Source: CBDDCA01 sp965218205 (GTDB lineage: Bacteria; Spirochaetota; Spirochaetia; WTKD01; G963693115). Taken from it: 64,000 bases of DNA. Position numbers and translations under genes: made by a program. Under the pieces are notes generated by a model that saw only the letters and a program-made list of their open reading frames with translations, was not told the origin of the DNA and searched no databases. Numbering within the stretch: the first letter of the stretch is position 1; each line of letters begins with the position of its first letter. Below, in pieces: positions 27,201-37,380 of the stretch. Where the stretch lies: positions 1,302,001 to 1,366,000 of the forward strand of contig OZ244590.1 in assembly GCA_965218205.1 (NCBI GenBank), given 5' to 3'.

Positions 27201-30200
27201 TACATCAGCTGTTGTGAGTGTTTGTCCATTTGCTTTCTTATGACTATCATTAAGCACGGGGGCTGTCCACGATACTCTTACACTATTATCGGTAATATTC
27301 GATGTTGTAACATTTGTTACTTCTGCTGGGGCGGTTGCTTGATTAGTGGTAGTTATTTGAGTCTTCACTCCTGTAGAGACTTTTGTAGTATCTGTTGAAT
27401 TGACTGCTTGTACTGCTATTTCATAGATTGTACTACTTCTAAGATTACTTATAGTTGTGCTGGTTGTTCCTTTTGCTACTGCTATCGGATTACTATCTGC
27501 TCTTATAATCTGTGCTGCTGTTCGGGTGTTTACTCCATTCTTTGCTACTCGATATACCTTATATGATACATCAGCTGTTGTGAGTGTTTGTCCATCTGTT
27601 TTCTTATGACTGTCGTTAAGTGTGGGGGCTGTCCATGATATTATTGCACTATTATCGGTAATACTTGATGCTGTAATATTTGTTACTCCTGCTGGGGCGG
27701 TTGCTTGATTAGTTGTAAGGGTAGTTAGCTCTGCTTTTACTCCTGCAGAGATTTTTGTGGTATCCGTTGAATTGACTGCCCGTACTACTATTTCATAGAT
27801 GGTACTCCCTGTAAGACTAGTTATAGTTGTGCTGGTTGTTCCTTTTGCTACTTCTATCGGGCTAGTATCTGCTGCTATAATACTTGCTATTGTTCGGCTC
27901 GATCCTCCCTTTGCTACATGATATACCTTATATGCTACATCAGCTGTTGTGAGTGTTTGTCCATTTGCTTTCTTATGACTATTAGTAAGCACGGGGGCTG
28001 CCCACGATATTCTTGCACTATTATTGGTAATACTTGATGCTGTAACACTGCTTGCATCTGCTGGGGCGGTTGCGGGGTTAGTGGTAGTTACTTCTGCTTT
28101 TACTCCCGCAGAGATTTTTGTGGTATCTGTTGAATTGATTGCCTGTACTACTATTTCATAGGTGGTACTCCCTGTAAGATTACTTATAGTTGTGTTTGTT
28201 GTTCCTTTTGTTACTGCTATCGGTGTCCTGTCTGCTGCTATAATATTTGCTACTGATCGGATGCTCGATCCATTCTTTGCTACATGATATACCTTATATG
28301 ATACATCAGCTGCTGTGAGTAGCGTTCCGTCTGCTTTCTTATGACTATTAGTAAGCACGGGGACTCTCCATGATATTCTTGCACTATTATCGGTAAGACT
28401 TCCTGTAACATTGCTTACATCTGCTGGGGCGGTTGCGGGGTTAGTGGTAGTTGCTTCTCTCCTTACTCCTGTAGAGACTTTTGTGGTATCCGTTGTATTG
28501 ACTGCTTGTACTACTATTTCATAGGTGGTACTCCCTCTAAGATTACTTATAGTTGTGCTTGTTGTTCCCTTTGCTACTGCTATCGGTGTCCTGTCTGCTG
28601 CTATAATACCTACTACTGATCGGGTGTTTGCTCCATTCTTTGCTACATGATATACCTTGTACGATACATCTGCCACTGTGAGTCGTGCTCCGTCTGCTTT
28701 TTTATGATCAGTCCCAAGCGTGGGGGCTGTCCATGATATTCTTGCACTATTATCGGTAATACTTGATGCTGTAATATTTGTTACTTCTGCTGGGGCAGTT
28801 GCTAAGGCTGCTGGGTTAGTGGTAGTTACTTCTGTCTTCGATCCTGTAGAGATTTTTGTGGTATCTGTTGCATTGATTGCCTGTACTACTATTTCATAGG
28901 TGGTACTCCCTTTAAGATTAGTTATACTTGCGAATGTTGTCCCTTCTACTACTTCTATCGGGTTCTTATCTGCTTCTATAATACTTGCTACTGATCGGGT
29001 GTTTGCTCCATCCTTTGCTACACGATATACCTTGTACGATACATCTGCCGCTGTGAGTCTTTGTCCGTTTGCTTTCTTATGGCTATCATTAAGCGCGGAG
29101 GCTGACCACAATATTACTGCACTCTTCTCAGTAATACTCAATACTGTAATACTACGCACATTTGCTGGTGCATTTGCGGGGTTAGTGGTAGTTGCTTCTA
29201 TTTTCACTCCTGCAGAGGCTTTTGTAGTATCCGTTGCATTGACTGCTTGTACTACTATTTCATAGGTGGTACTCCCTGTAAGATTACTTATAGTTGTGCT
29301 GGTTGTTCCCTTTGCTACTGCTATCGGAGTCTTATCTGCTGCTATAATATTTGCTACTGATCGGACGCTCGATCCATTCTTTGCTACACGATATATCTTG
29401 TACGATACATCTGCTTGTGTGAGTGCTTGTCCATCTGCTTTCTTATGGCTATCATTAAGCGTGGGAGCTGTCCACGATATTCTTGCACTATTATCGGTAA
29501 TACTTGATGCTGTAACACTGCTTGCATCTGCTGGGGCGGTTGCGGGGTTAGTGGTAATTGCTTCTATTTTCACTCCTGCAGAGACTTTTGTGGTATCTGT
29601 TGAATTGACTGACTGTACTACTATCTCATAGGTGGTATTACCTGTAAGATTACTTATAGTTGTGCTGGTTGTTCCTTTTGCTACTGCTATCGGGTTAGTA
29701 TCTGCTCTTATAACCTGTGCTTCTGTTCGGGGGGTTGCTCCATTCTTTGCTATACGATATATCTTGTACGATACATCTGCTTGTGTTAATTGTGTTCCAT
29801 CTGCTTTCTTATGACTATCAGTAAGCGTGGGAGCTGTCCACGATATTCTTGCACTATTATTGGTAACACTTGATGCTGTAACACTGCTTGCATCTGCTGG
29901 GGCAGTTGCTTGATTATTTGTAAGAGTAGTTACTTCAGCTTTCACTCCTGTAGAGACTTTTGTGGTATCCGTTGCATTGATTGCTTGTACTACTATTTCA
30001 TAGGTTGTATTACGAGTAAGACTACCTATAGTTGCACTTGTTGTTCCTTTTGCTACTTCTATCGGGTTAGTATCTGCTTTTATAATCTGTGCTTCTGTTC
30101 GGGGGGTTGCTCCATTCTTTGCTACACGATATACCTTATATGATACATCTGCCGTTGTAAGTTGTGTTCCGTCTGCTTTCTTATGACTATCAGTAAGCAC

Positions 30201-31155
30201 GGGAGCTGCCCACGATATTCTTGCACTCGTATCGGTAGGATTTTCTGTAACACTGCTTACCTCTGCTGGGGCAGTTGCTTGATTAATTGTAAGGGTAGTT
30301 ACTTCAGCTCTCATGCCTGTAGAGACTTTTGTGGTATCTATTGTATTGATTGCCTGTACTACTATTTCATAGGTTGTATTACGAGTAAGATTACTTATAT
30401 TTATGCTTGTAGTTCCCTTTGCTACTTCTATCGGGTTAGTATCTGCTCCTATAATCTGTGCTTCTGTTCGGGTGTTTAATCCATTCTTTGTTACACGATA
30501 TACCTTATATGATACATCTGCCGTTGTGAGTTGTGTTCCATCTGCTTTCTTATGACTAGCGTTAAGTGTGGGAGCTGTCCACGATATTCTTGCACTCGTA
30601 TCGGTAGTACTTACTGTAACATTGCTTACATCTGCTGGGGCGGTTGCTTGATTAGTTTTAAGAGTAATTACTTCTATCCTTATCCCTGTAGAGATTTTTG
30701 TAGTATCTGTTGAATTGATTGCCTGCACTACTATTTCATAGGTTGTATTAAGAATAAGATTACTTATAGTTGTGCTTGTCGTTCCCTTTGCCACTGCTAT
30801 CGGGTTCTTATCTGCTCCTATAACCTGTGCTACTGATCTGATGTTTGCTCCATTCTTTGCTATACGATATACCTTGTACGATATATCTGATTGTGTTAGT
30901 TGCGTTCCATCTGCTTTCTTATGACTGCTTGTAAGCGTTGGAGCTACCCATGATATTCTTGCACTCGTATCGGTAATACTCCCTGCTGTAGTATTTATTA
31001 CTTCTGCTGGGACTGTTGCAGGAGATGTAGCATTACTACTCCCCTCACTTTTACTACTTAATTTGTTTTCCTCGCAAGAAAAGAAGGCAAATAAAGAAAT
31101 AAAAAGAATAATAAAAGAAATATGATTTTTATAAACATTGAAAAAAAGAAAACAT
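24282..31155 (-). CDS. Giant FN3/BspA surface lipoprotein, currently frameshifted at its start (T7 tract)
   Basis: One open frame runs from about 31140 to 24282 but has no ATG, GTG or TTG before 30794. The ATG at 31155, preceded by AAAGGAG, leads into T7 (31141-31147) and stops after eight codons. One T fewer would join it to a perfect signal peptide (HISFIILFISLFAFFSC, lipidated Cys27) and give 2290 residues. The protein then has sixteen FN3-like modules of about 120 residues, a putative Ig/He_PIG-type domain and BspA/DUF285 units at the C-terminus (NWDVSNVTTMNSMF). Either phase-OFF, a fresh mutation, or a sequencing error; all three remain possible. Coordinates give the intended gene. Confidence 0.8.
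25140..31010 (-). repeat. Sixteen tandem FN3-module repeats, about 360-bp period
   Basis: Coding repeats, not CRISPR. Landmarks recurring about every 360 bases on the minus strand encode SHKKADG/ANGQ.LT.ADVSYKVYRVAKNG and TTYEIVVQAVNSTDTTK. Some neighbours (for example around 26.6-27.4 kb) are nearly identical at DNA level, so unequal recombination could change module number. Confidence 0.9.
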
Positions 31156-31199
31156 ATAAATAACTCCTTTTTGAAAATAATAGCACTTACTTAATTTAT

Positions 31200-31205
31200 A
31201 TTATA
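31200..31205 (-). promoter_or_regulatory. Proximal -10 box of giant lipoprotein gene
   Basis: TATAAT on the minus strand (31200-31205), about 45 bases upstream of the ATG at 31155. No convincing -35 is seen. A second TATAAT at 31272-31277 lies inside the long repeat shared with 24012-24088. The gap 31156-31569 otherwise holds only repeats. Confidence 0.45.
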
Positions 31206-31221
31206 ACATATATACTATTAG

Positions 31222-31301
31222 AGGCTGGCATAAATAAACAATATTAGACTAAACTAGACTCTGCATACCCAATTATACAATACTTTATAAATGTTTGTTT
31301 A
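31222..31301. repeat. About 80-bp imperfect repeat, copy 2 (copy 1 at 24012-24088)
   Basis: Partner of the repeat at 24012, roughly 80 percent identical by eye and in the same orientation, upstream of the giant lipoprotein gene. Contains a minus-strand TATAAT. Confidence 0.8.
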
Positions 31302-31364
31302 TAAAAAACGATACTTCTTGCTGATGTTCCTGCTATAAAACATTCTAATAATTTTTCTTTTTTT

Positions 31365-31667
31365 ATGGAATAATTTTCTCTTTCTTGGCATCCCTCTCTA
31401 AATTATCTCATTTTTCAATTATCCATGCCAGCCCCATTTTTGTTATAGTAAGCATCTATTTTAAGTAATTCATCAAGAGGAATAGTAGATATATCTGATC
31501 CTAACTTAGAATACCCAATATGGAATAATTTTCTCTTTCTTGGCATCCCTCTCTAAATTATCTCATTTTTCAATTATCCATGCCAGCCCCATTTTTGTTA
31601 TAGTAAGCATCTATTTTAAGTAATTCATCAAGAGGAATAGTAGATATATCTGATCCTAACTTAGAAT
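31365..31667. repeat. 155-bp-period duplication of a gene's 3' end
   Basis: Copies 31365-31512 and 31520-31667 are identical over 148 bases. The second copy holds the last part and stop of the hypothetical gene at 31570-32436. The first is a non-coding duplicate downstream of it. The exact identity suggests a recent event or an assembly artefact. Confidence 0.9.
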
Positions 31668-32436
31668 TATTATCTTTGTTTTCTATATACATTCTTTTTC
31701 GAATAGCTTCCATTCTATCCTGTATTATTTTTCGTTCTTTCAGATTATTCTCTAGCATATAGAAATTGCTTAAAGTATACAGTATATTTAGACCTCTAAA
31801 ACACCAATATCGTTGCTTATGGTTTATAGCATATATTTTCAAACATTCGTCAGTAGCCCATTGAAAAATAGCAATAAGTAAATGGTAATTTTTTTTAATT
31901 GTTCCTAATGATAAGTTATGTAGCTCATCGTTCTGTTGATACGCTTTTACATCCATAAACGATAGTGCTACACGAGGAAATAAATAGCATAAATCTCCCG
32001 TTACAATTAACCATCTCTTGTCCATAGCAAAATATGTCATAAGACATCGTAAGATAAAATATATTTTTGTGATAATACCGTGCAACACTACTGGATCTGT
32101 CTGCCATATTTTAAAATTCTCTGCTATTTCTGATAAAGAAAGTATTTTTCCTTTATTTTTCTGTTTATCAAGTACAAATATAAACAGAACATGAAGACTA
32201 TTTATGAGATTATCAATATATTTTAATGGAATATCTTCTTTATGAGAAAGATAATATAACGCTACTGCATTTGATACAGACGCTTCTTTTAAAAGCAGTT
32301 GAATATACCCAATAGTAACTGTTATATCAGAGCTATCTTTCATATCGTTTTTTTCCATAAAAGATGCCAATTCTTCTTTTACAGAGTTTAATAATTTTCT
32401 TACATATATATCTTTATCTCTTCTCATCAATAACAT
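31570..32436 (-). CDS. Hypothetical protein, 288 residues, helix-rich
   Basis: A soluble, mostly helical protein by composition, with no signal peptide. Segments such as IQLLLKEASVSNAVALYYLSHKEDI and IFQWATDECLKIYAINHKQRYWCFRGLNILYTLSNFYML suggest TPR-like helical repeats in the C-terminal half. I recognise no family. It lies between the giant lipoprotein and recN, transcribed in the same direction. Start is ATG at 32436 (or the ATG at 32427); no ribosome site is visible. Confidence 0.6.
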   Translation of the reverse strand: MLLMRRDKDIYVRKLLNSVKEELASFMEKNDMKDSSDITVTIGYIQLLLKEASVSNAVALYYLSHKEDIPLKYIDNLINSLHVLFIFVLDKQKNKGKILSLSEIAENFKIWQTDPVVLHGIITKIYFILRCLMTYFAMDKRWLIVTGDLCYLFPRVALSFMDVKAYQQNDELHNLSLGTIKKNYHLLIAIFQWATDECLKIYAINHKQRYWCFRGLNILYTLSNFYMLENNLKERKIIQDRMEAIRKRMYIENKDNNSKLGSDISTIPLDELLKIDAYYNKNGAGMDN

Positions 32437-32516
32437 ATAAAATTAAGCATAGTATGTAAGTATTTTACATGCATGTATACTATAATCAGTATAGTATATT
32501 AAAAAAAATACTATTA

Positions 32517-34283
32517 CTACTCCTTAAGAAGTAATTTTTCCGCTTGCTGTAAAGCAAGTTCATCATTATCATTTCCTACTAACATTCTAGCAATTTCCTT
32601 TTTTCTTTGTACATTTTCTATGAGCTCTAAACGAACAATAGTAGTAGTATCATGCTCCATCTTTTGTACAAGAATATGATGCTGAGCGCTAGCAGCTATA
32701 ATAGGAAGATGAGTAACACAAATAATTTGATACTGTTGTGCTATATTTTTTAAGTACTGTGCAAGCGAGACTGCTGTTTTTCCTCCTAATCCTGCATCAA
32801 CTTCATCAAGAATAAGTGTCTTTTGAAATGTATCTTTTTCTGTATCTTCATTGCCAGACGACACTACTCCTTGTTTACCTACAACAGTAATAGCAAACAT
32901 AACTCGAGATAACTCACCACCTGAAGCAATTTTTGATAATGTATCACTGTTCATACCTTTATTAGTACGTATATAAAACTCAATAGGTTCTATAAGAGAT
33001 AGTTTATTATGCATAATAATATCAAAAAGTGCAGCATCATCAAGAGTATTTTTTTCTTTGCTGTATGTTTCAAATAACGAAGACTGTTTTGTACGAATTT
33101 CAAAATAAGCATGTGGCATAGCAAGAGAATACAAAACATCATTTATTTTTTCTTGAAAATTTAGAATGGCAGAATCTCTTTTCTCACAAATAATAGAACT
33201 TATATTAAAAAGCTCTTTAAATAATGCGATTATTTGCTTAGGAAGTAATTCTTTATCTTGCTCCATTGTCTGAATTTCATGTATACGTGCCTGTGATGTT
33301 TCATAAAAATTTCGTATTGCTCCTATTGATGCACCATACTTCTTTTTTAAGCCTTCAATAAGAGAAAGTCGGGCTTCAAGATCAAAAATATTACTTTGTT
33401 CACTATCATTCACTCTATCAAGCTGAAACTGTAAAGATGCAATAATATCCTTACTTTCAAAAAGTATTGATTCTAACTGCTGCTGTTGCTGCTGTATATC
33501 TTTTTGATATGCACTAATAGTTTCTAGCACCATCTTTGATTTTTCTAATAAAGGAATAGCTCCTACTGTCTCTGCTTCCATATATTGAAAAAACTCATTC
33601 CATAACGATTTCATTTCTTCAATATTTGAGAGAGCATAAATTTTTTGCATCAATTCTTCGTCTTCATTCTCTAGTAATGCAGCATCATCAATTTCTTTGG
33701 TAGCATATTGAAGATAGTCCAATTCCCTCGCAAGAGACTCTTTATCAGTACTTTGCTTTAGATTTTTTCTTACTAATGAAGTAAGTTGTGTTAATAATAC
33801 TCGATATTGTTCAAATAACTGTTCTATAGCAGCAAACTCATATATGATACTTGTTTGTTTCGCAACTTTAAAGAGCGATTGATGTTCATGTTGTGCATGT
33901 ATCTCACAAATTAAGCTAAAAAACTGTGACAGCTCTTGTAAAGATACTATAGTACCCTGAATAAAACACTGTGTACGCCCTTTGCGCTTTACAATACGAC
34001 GTACATTTATAGTATCATCTTCAAATGAAAAAGCATGATCTTCTAGCCACTTCTGTGCTTGTATATTTTTGCTTATGTTCCATTCTGTAACAATGAGCGT
34101 TGCATCTGCTCCTTGTCGAACAATAGATTCATCGCCTTTTGATCCAGATAGCAATAATAATGAAGAAAGAAGCATAGATTTCCCCGCTCCTGTTTCACCA
34201 CTAAACACAGTGAACCCTTGTTCAAAATCAAGAGAGGCCTCTTCTAAAAGTCCTAAATTTTTTATATGAAGATACTGTAACAT
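32517..34283 (-). CDS. recN: DNA repair protein RecN
   Basis: SMC-like ATPase for double-strand-break repair. The 588 residues carry Walker A GETGAGKS at about 31-38, a central coiled coil (about 150-370, with a run of Gln near 265), the ABC-type signature ASGGELSR and Walker B LILDEVDAGLGG, then VTHLP. The start codon shares its A with the nadK stop (TAATG), so the two are translationally coupled, as in several bacteria where NAD kinase and recN are adjacent. Confidence 0.95.
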   Translation of the reverse strand: MLQYLHIKNLGLLEEASLDFEQGFTVFSGETGAGKSMLLSSLLLLSGSKGDESIVRQGADATLIVTEWNISKNIQAQKWLEDHAFSFEDDTINVRRIVKRKGRTQCFIQGTIVSLQELSQFFSLICEIHAQHEHQSLFKVAKQTSIIYEFAAIEQLFEQYRVLLTQLTSLVRKNLKQSTDKESLARELDYLQYATKEIDDAALLENEDEELMQKIYALSNIEEMKSLWNEFFQYMEAETVGAIPLLEKSKMVLETISAYQKDIQQQQQQLESILFESKDIIASLQFQLDRVNDSEQSNIFDLEARLSLIEGLKKKYGASIGAIRNFYETSQARIHEIQTMEQDKELLPKQIIALFKELFNISSIICEKRDSAILNFQEKINDVLYSLAMPHAYFEIRTKQSSLFETYSKEKNTLDDAALFDIIMHNKLSLIEPIEFYIRTNKGMNSDTLSKIASGGELSRVMFAITVVGKQGVVSSGNEDTEKDTFQKTLILDEVDAGLGGKTAVSLAQYLKNIAQQYQIICVTHLPIIAASAQHHILVQKMEHDTTTIVRLELIENVQRKKEIARMLVGNDNDELALQQAEKLLLKE

Positions 34284-35116
34284 TATGCTCTAAACTCGCC
34301 TGACCATCCTAATTTTTTTCTTAATACTTCAAAATATGAGCGTTTACTTGATTGTATAATGCTTGCAACATACTCTGAGTTTGTAATAGTAATATTACAA
34401 TCGGGCAATACACTTAATACTACTTTACCATCCACAACCAATAAAGAATGAGTACGTTGCACTTGATCAAGTTTGATTCTTATTGTTTCGCTAGAAGATA
34501 ACACCAAAGGCCTATTTGATAAAGTAAAAGGAGCTATAGGAATAAATATCATAGCCTGCAGTCCCGGAACAAGAATAGGCCCCCCAATCGATAAAGAATG
34601 TGCCGTGGACCCTATCGGAGTAGATATAAGCAATCCATCTGATCGATATTGTGAGAGAAACTCTTCGTTGATATATACTGAAGATCGCATAGTGCCATAC
34701 CCTGCAGTACACACGGAAATATCATTTGTAGCATATAGCGTATTATCTGCAACACATACTTTAAGTAAATGCAGCTTTGATATTGTAGATGCATTCTCTA
34801 AATATATACGTAATTCATTTTTCCATTCATTTGCTTGAACATCATTGATAAATCCAAAATTTCCTACTTTTACTGGAAGTATTGGTATATTGCGTTGTGC
34901 ACAAATACGCGCTGCTTTTAGTACTGTACCATCTCCTCCAATGGCAAATGCTATGTCAATATCTTTATCAGGAAGAGGAGTATCAAAAGGATAATCATAA
35001 GAACCAAAATAGTCTATGACTGTATATCGACATTGAATAAGAGTATTTTCTATTTCTTTTGCTATTTCTACCACTTTTGGCTGAGTACTTGCTCTAATAA
35101 GAACAACAGTTTTCAT
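34283..35116 (-). CDS. nadK: NAD kinase
   Basis: Phosphorylates NAD to NADP. A 277-residue protein with the hallmark GGDGTVLKA, NDI (as ATNDISV), and the glycine-rich YRSDGLLISTPIGSTAHSLSIGGPI. First gene of the nadK-recN pair. A TATAAT box is visible on the minus strand about 45 bases upstream, near 35160. No good ribosome site precedes the ATG. Confidence 0.95.
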   Translation of the reverse strand: MKTVVLIRASTQPKVVEIAKEIENTLIQCRYTVIDYFGSYDYPFDTPLPDKDIDIAFAIGGDGTVLKAARICAQRNIPILPVKVGNFGFINDVQANEWKNELRIYLENASTISKLHLLKVCVADNTLYATNDISVCTAGYGTMRSSVYINEEFLSQYRSDGLLISTPIGSTAHSLSIGGPILVPGLQAMIFIPIAPFTLSNRPLVLSSSETIRIKLDQVQRTHSLLVVDGKVVLSVLPDCNITITNSEYVASIIQSSKRSYFEVLRKKLGWSGEFRA

Positions 35117-35270
35117 TCTACTACCCTATTACAATCAATATATATTATCTCTACTACTATTATACGAAATATAATTGAAAATAGTATAACTAAGAAAATA
35201 ATAGCACAAACTCAAATATTAAATGCGACAAAGAAGCAAAAAAAGAGTATGCTTCATTGTACCAAATATA

Positions 35271-36152
35271 TTAAGAAAACGGAATATCTAGTTTTTTTAA
35301 TATTTTTTTAAAATCTTCTTTTATATTTTTATTATTTTTTAATTCTAAAAACTCTATATTAAGTGAAGTTAATTGATTTTTATTCTGACAACTCAAAGTA
35401 TCTGCTACAAAAATATTAGTATCCCGTGCTATAACAGCATCTGCACTTTCAGGATTACCTCTCCCCATTAATTTTATTTCAACCCTATATACATTTTTTT
35501 GATTTCTACTATATAATTTAAAATCTACTTCTCTATCAAAATTTAAGTCTTTATCTTTCACAAATATTTCTTTACTCATATATTTTGTATTAACATTGCA
35601 TATTTCACAAAGTTTTATCATTAATGGCTTTTCTACTTTTTTCCCAATTGAGCTCCAAGCACTTCCTCTTATAGATATTTTCTTAGTAGCAAGTGCATTT
35701 ATTACTAAAAGACTCTCTACAAGAGATAGCTCAACATAAACTTTATTGTAAGATATTTTAATAGAAATTTGTAAATCTTCATCAGTTTTTGTTTCTTCCA
35801 AAGAAGTAACTATATTTTCTAAATATTGAAAATTTTTATTTGATATATCTATAACTATATCTCTTTTTGCTGAACCAAATATATTTGTTATCGTTTTTTT
35901 ATTTGTTCCTGCGAAATTTGCAATATCTTCTGATTTCAACTCTTCATTATTTATAAAAGTTCTTTTATACCATTGTAAGTCTATTTCTCTATTATTCAAT
36001 TTTGCTTCAAGAATTTGTTTAAAAAACTCTATTGTAAAATCAAAAAATTCTACATTTATTGTATTTATAACTTCTTCTCTATAATCTTTACCTTTTATTA
36101 ATTTATTGACTATATTTTCAATTATTTTTTTACTAAAAGACATCATACCCAT
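35271..36152 (-). CDS. Probable type II restriction endonuclease (CfrBI-like)
   Basis: A 293-residue protein, partner of the adjacent methyltransferase, which it overlaps by 20 bases. A PD-(D/E)xK-type core is readable as DREVDFKLY...YRVEIKLMGRGNPESAD (Asp, then Glu-x-Lys). The KLMGRGNPESAD block resembles, from memory, the CfrBI restriction endonuclease family; that is not checked. Very AT-rich, with far more Ile, Lys and Asn than its neighbours, which suggests horizontal transfer. ATG at 36152 or 36146 are both possible starts. Confidence 0.7.
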   Translation of the reverse strand: MGMMSFSKKIIENIVNKLIKGKDYREEVINTINVEFFDFTIEFFKQILEAKLNNREIDLQWYKRTFINNEELKSEDIANFAGTNKKTITNIFGSAKRDIVIDISNKNFQYLENIVTSLEETKTDEDLQISIKISYNKVYVELSLVESLLVINALATKKISIRGSAWSSIGKKVEKPLMIKLCEICNVNTKYMSKEIFVKDKDLNFDREVDFKLYSRNQKNVYRVEIKLMGRGNPESADAVIARDTNIFVADTLSCQNKNQLTSLNIEFLELKNNKNIKEDFKKILKKLDIPFS

Positions 36153-37305
36153 CCTTTTCTAATAATTTTATATAATCACTATTGATTTCACACAGTAAAG
36201 GAATTCTATTCATATGCTTTGCAACTTTTCCAAATGTTCCACTCCCTGCAAACGGATCTAATACTATATCTGTTTCAAAAGAATAATATTTTAATATTTT
36301 TTCGCATAACTCTTCAGGAAATACAGCAGGATGATATTTATTACTTTTAGGAGATATATACCAACAATTTGTTTTATCAATTTCATCCTTGTAATTAGTA
36401 ATAACTCTATCGTAGTGTTTTATATTTTGATCCAATAAAAAAGGAGCTTGTTTCCTATATACTAAAATACTTTCAGTTATACAATTAGGCTTATAAGATA
36501 ATGGCATTCTAGTTTGCAAATATCCACCTATTCTATTAGGTACAGAGTATTCAGGTTTTATCCATAAAATCTCATCTATAAAATTAAATCCGATATTTTG
36601 TAAAATTCTATGATAATCAAAATGTATTGGATACCTTATACTTTCAAATTCTCTCCCAACTCTTTTTATAATTACAGGGGAAACATTTATAATTAAAAAC
36701 CGTCCTGTTTCTAAAATTCTATAGCACTCCTTAAAAATTTTTTTCATCTCCTGTAAATACACTTTATATGAAGTATAATCTGAGTATTCTCTTGCGTTAT
36801 AATATGGTGGAGAAGTAAATACTAAATTCACTTCTTCATTTTTCACTTTTTTTAATGTTTCTCTACTGTTTCCTTTTAATAAAGTCGGGACATTAAATTG
36901 TTTTTTTATTTTATTATTATTTATTTTTATGGATTTTTTATATTTATAAAAATATTTCATTTTATACAATACTTCATTATCATATAATTTAATAATTTCT
37001 TCCCCCAGTTCAAAAAATCTTATATCTTCATTGTTGTATAAACAAGTCCTATACATTTGATATATTACTTCCATATAGTTTTTTTTATAATAGTTATCTT
37101 TAATAAAATCAAAAATACCATCTTTATTTTTTTGACGCCCAATAGATGAAACTATCTCTCTCTTTAATTCTATAGAATTATTTTTTTTATATAAGTCTAT
37201 AAGTATAGCAAGATTTTTTTCAGATTTATTTTTCCCTAAATTTTTTATTATTTCTATATTTAATTTTGACTTATTTTTTACAGAATTCTTATCAAGAATA
37301 ATCAT
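36133..37305 (-). CDS. Type II DNA methyltransferase, beta-class amino-methyltransferase
   Basis: A 390-residue SAM-dependent enzyme. The catalytic motif IV TSPPYYN occurs near residue 165, before the SAM motif DPFAGSGT near 350, the beta-class order. SPPY-type motifs favour N4-cytosine, though N6-adenine is possible. Residues 1-130 form a helical, HEAT-like region. Preceded by an AAGGA ribosome site. With the overlapping endonuclease gene it forms a complete restriction-modification unit of lower GC than its surroundings. Confidence 0.88.
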   Translation of the reverse strand: MIILDKNSVKNKSKLNIEIIKNLGKNKSEKNLAILIDLYKKNNSIELKREIVSSIGRQKNKDGIFDFIKDNYYKKNYMEVIYQMYRTCLYNNEDIRFFELGEEIIKLYDNEVLYKMKYFYKYKKSIKINNNKIKKQFNVPTLLKGNSRETLKKVKNEEVNLVFTSPPYYNAREYSDYTSYKVYLQEMKKIFKECYRILETGRFLIINVSPVIIKRVGREFESIRYPIHFDYHRILQNIGFNFIDEILWIKPEYSVPNRIGGYLQTRMPLSYKPNCITESILVYRKQAPFLLDQNIKHYDRVITNYKDEIDKTNCWYISPKSNKYHPAVFPEELCEKILKYYSFETDIVLDPFAGSGTFGKVAKHMNRIPLLCEINSDYIKLLEKDGYDVF

Positions 37306-37380
37306 AAAAATTTTTCCTTCATTATAACTTTCATAATATCATATAAATAATTCTATATATATTTCCTATAAATATATATT

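Noticed and set aside
30794..30796. GTG at 30794 as start of the giant lipoprotein
   Set aside because: It falls inside the first FN3 module; the same frame continues upstream through a lipobox and signal peptide.
24300..31050. Regular repeats that could suggest a CRISPR array
   Set aside because: The period is about 360 bp, the repeats are coding FN3 modules in one frame, and there are no short spacers or cas genes.
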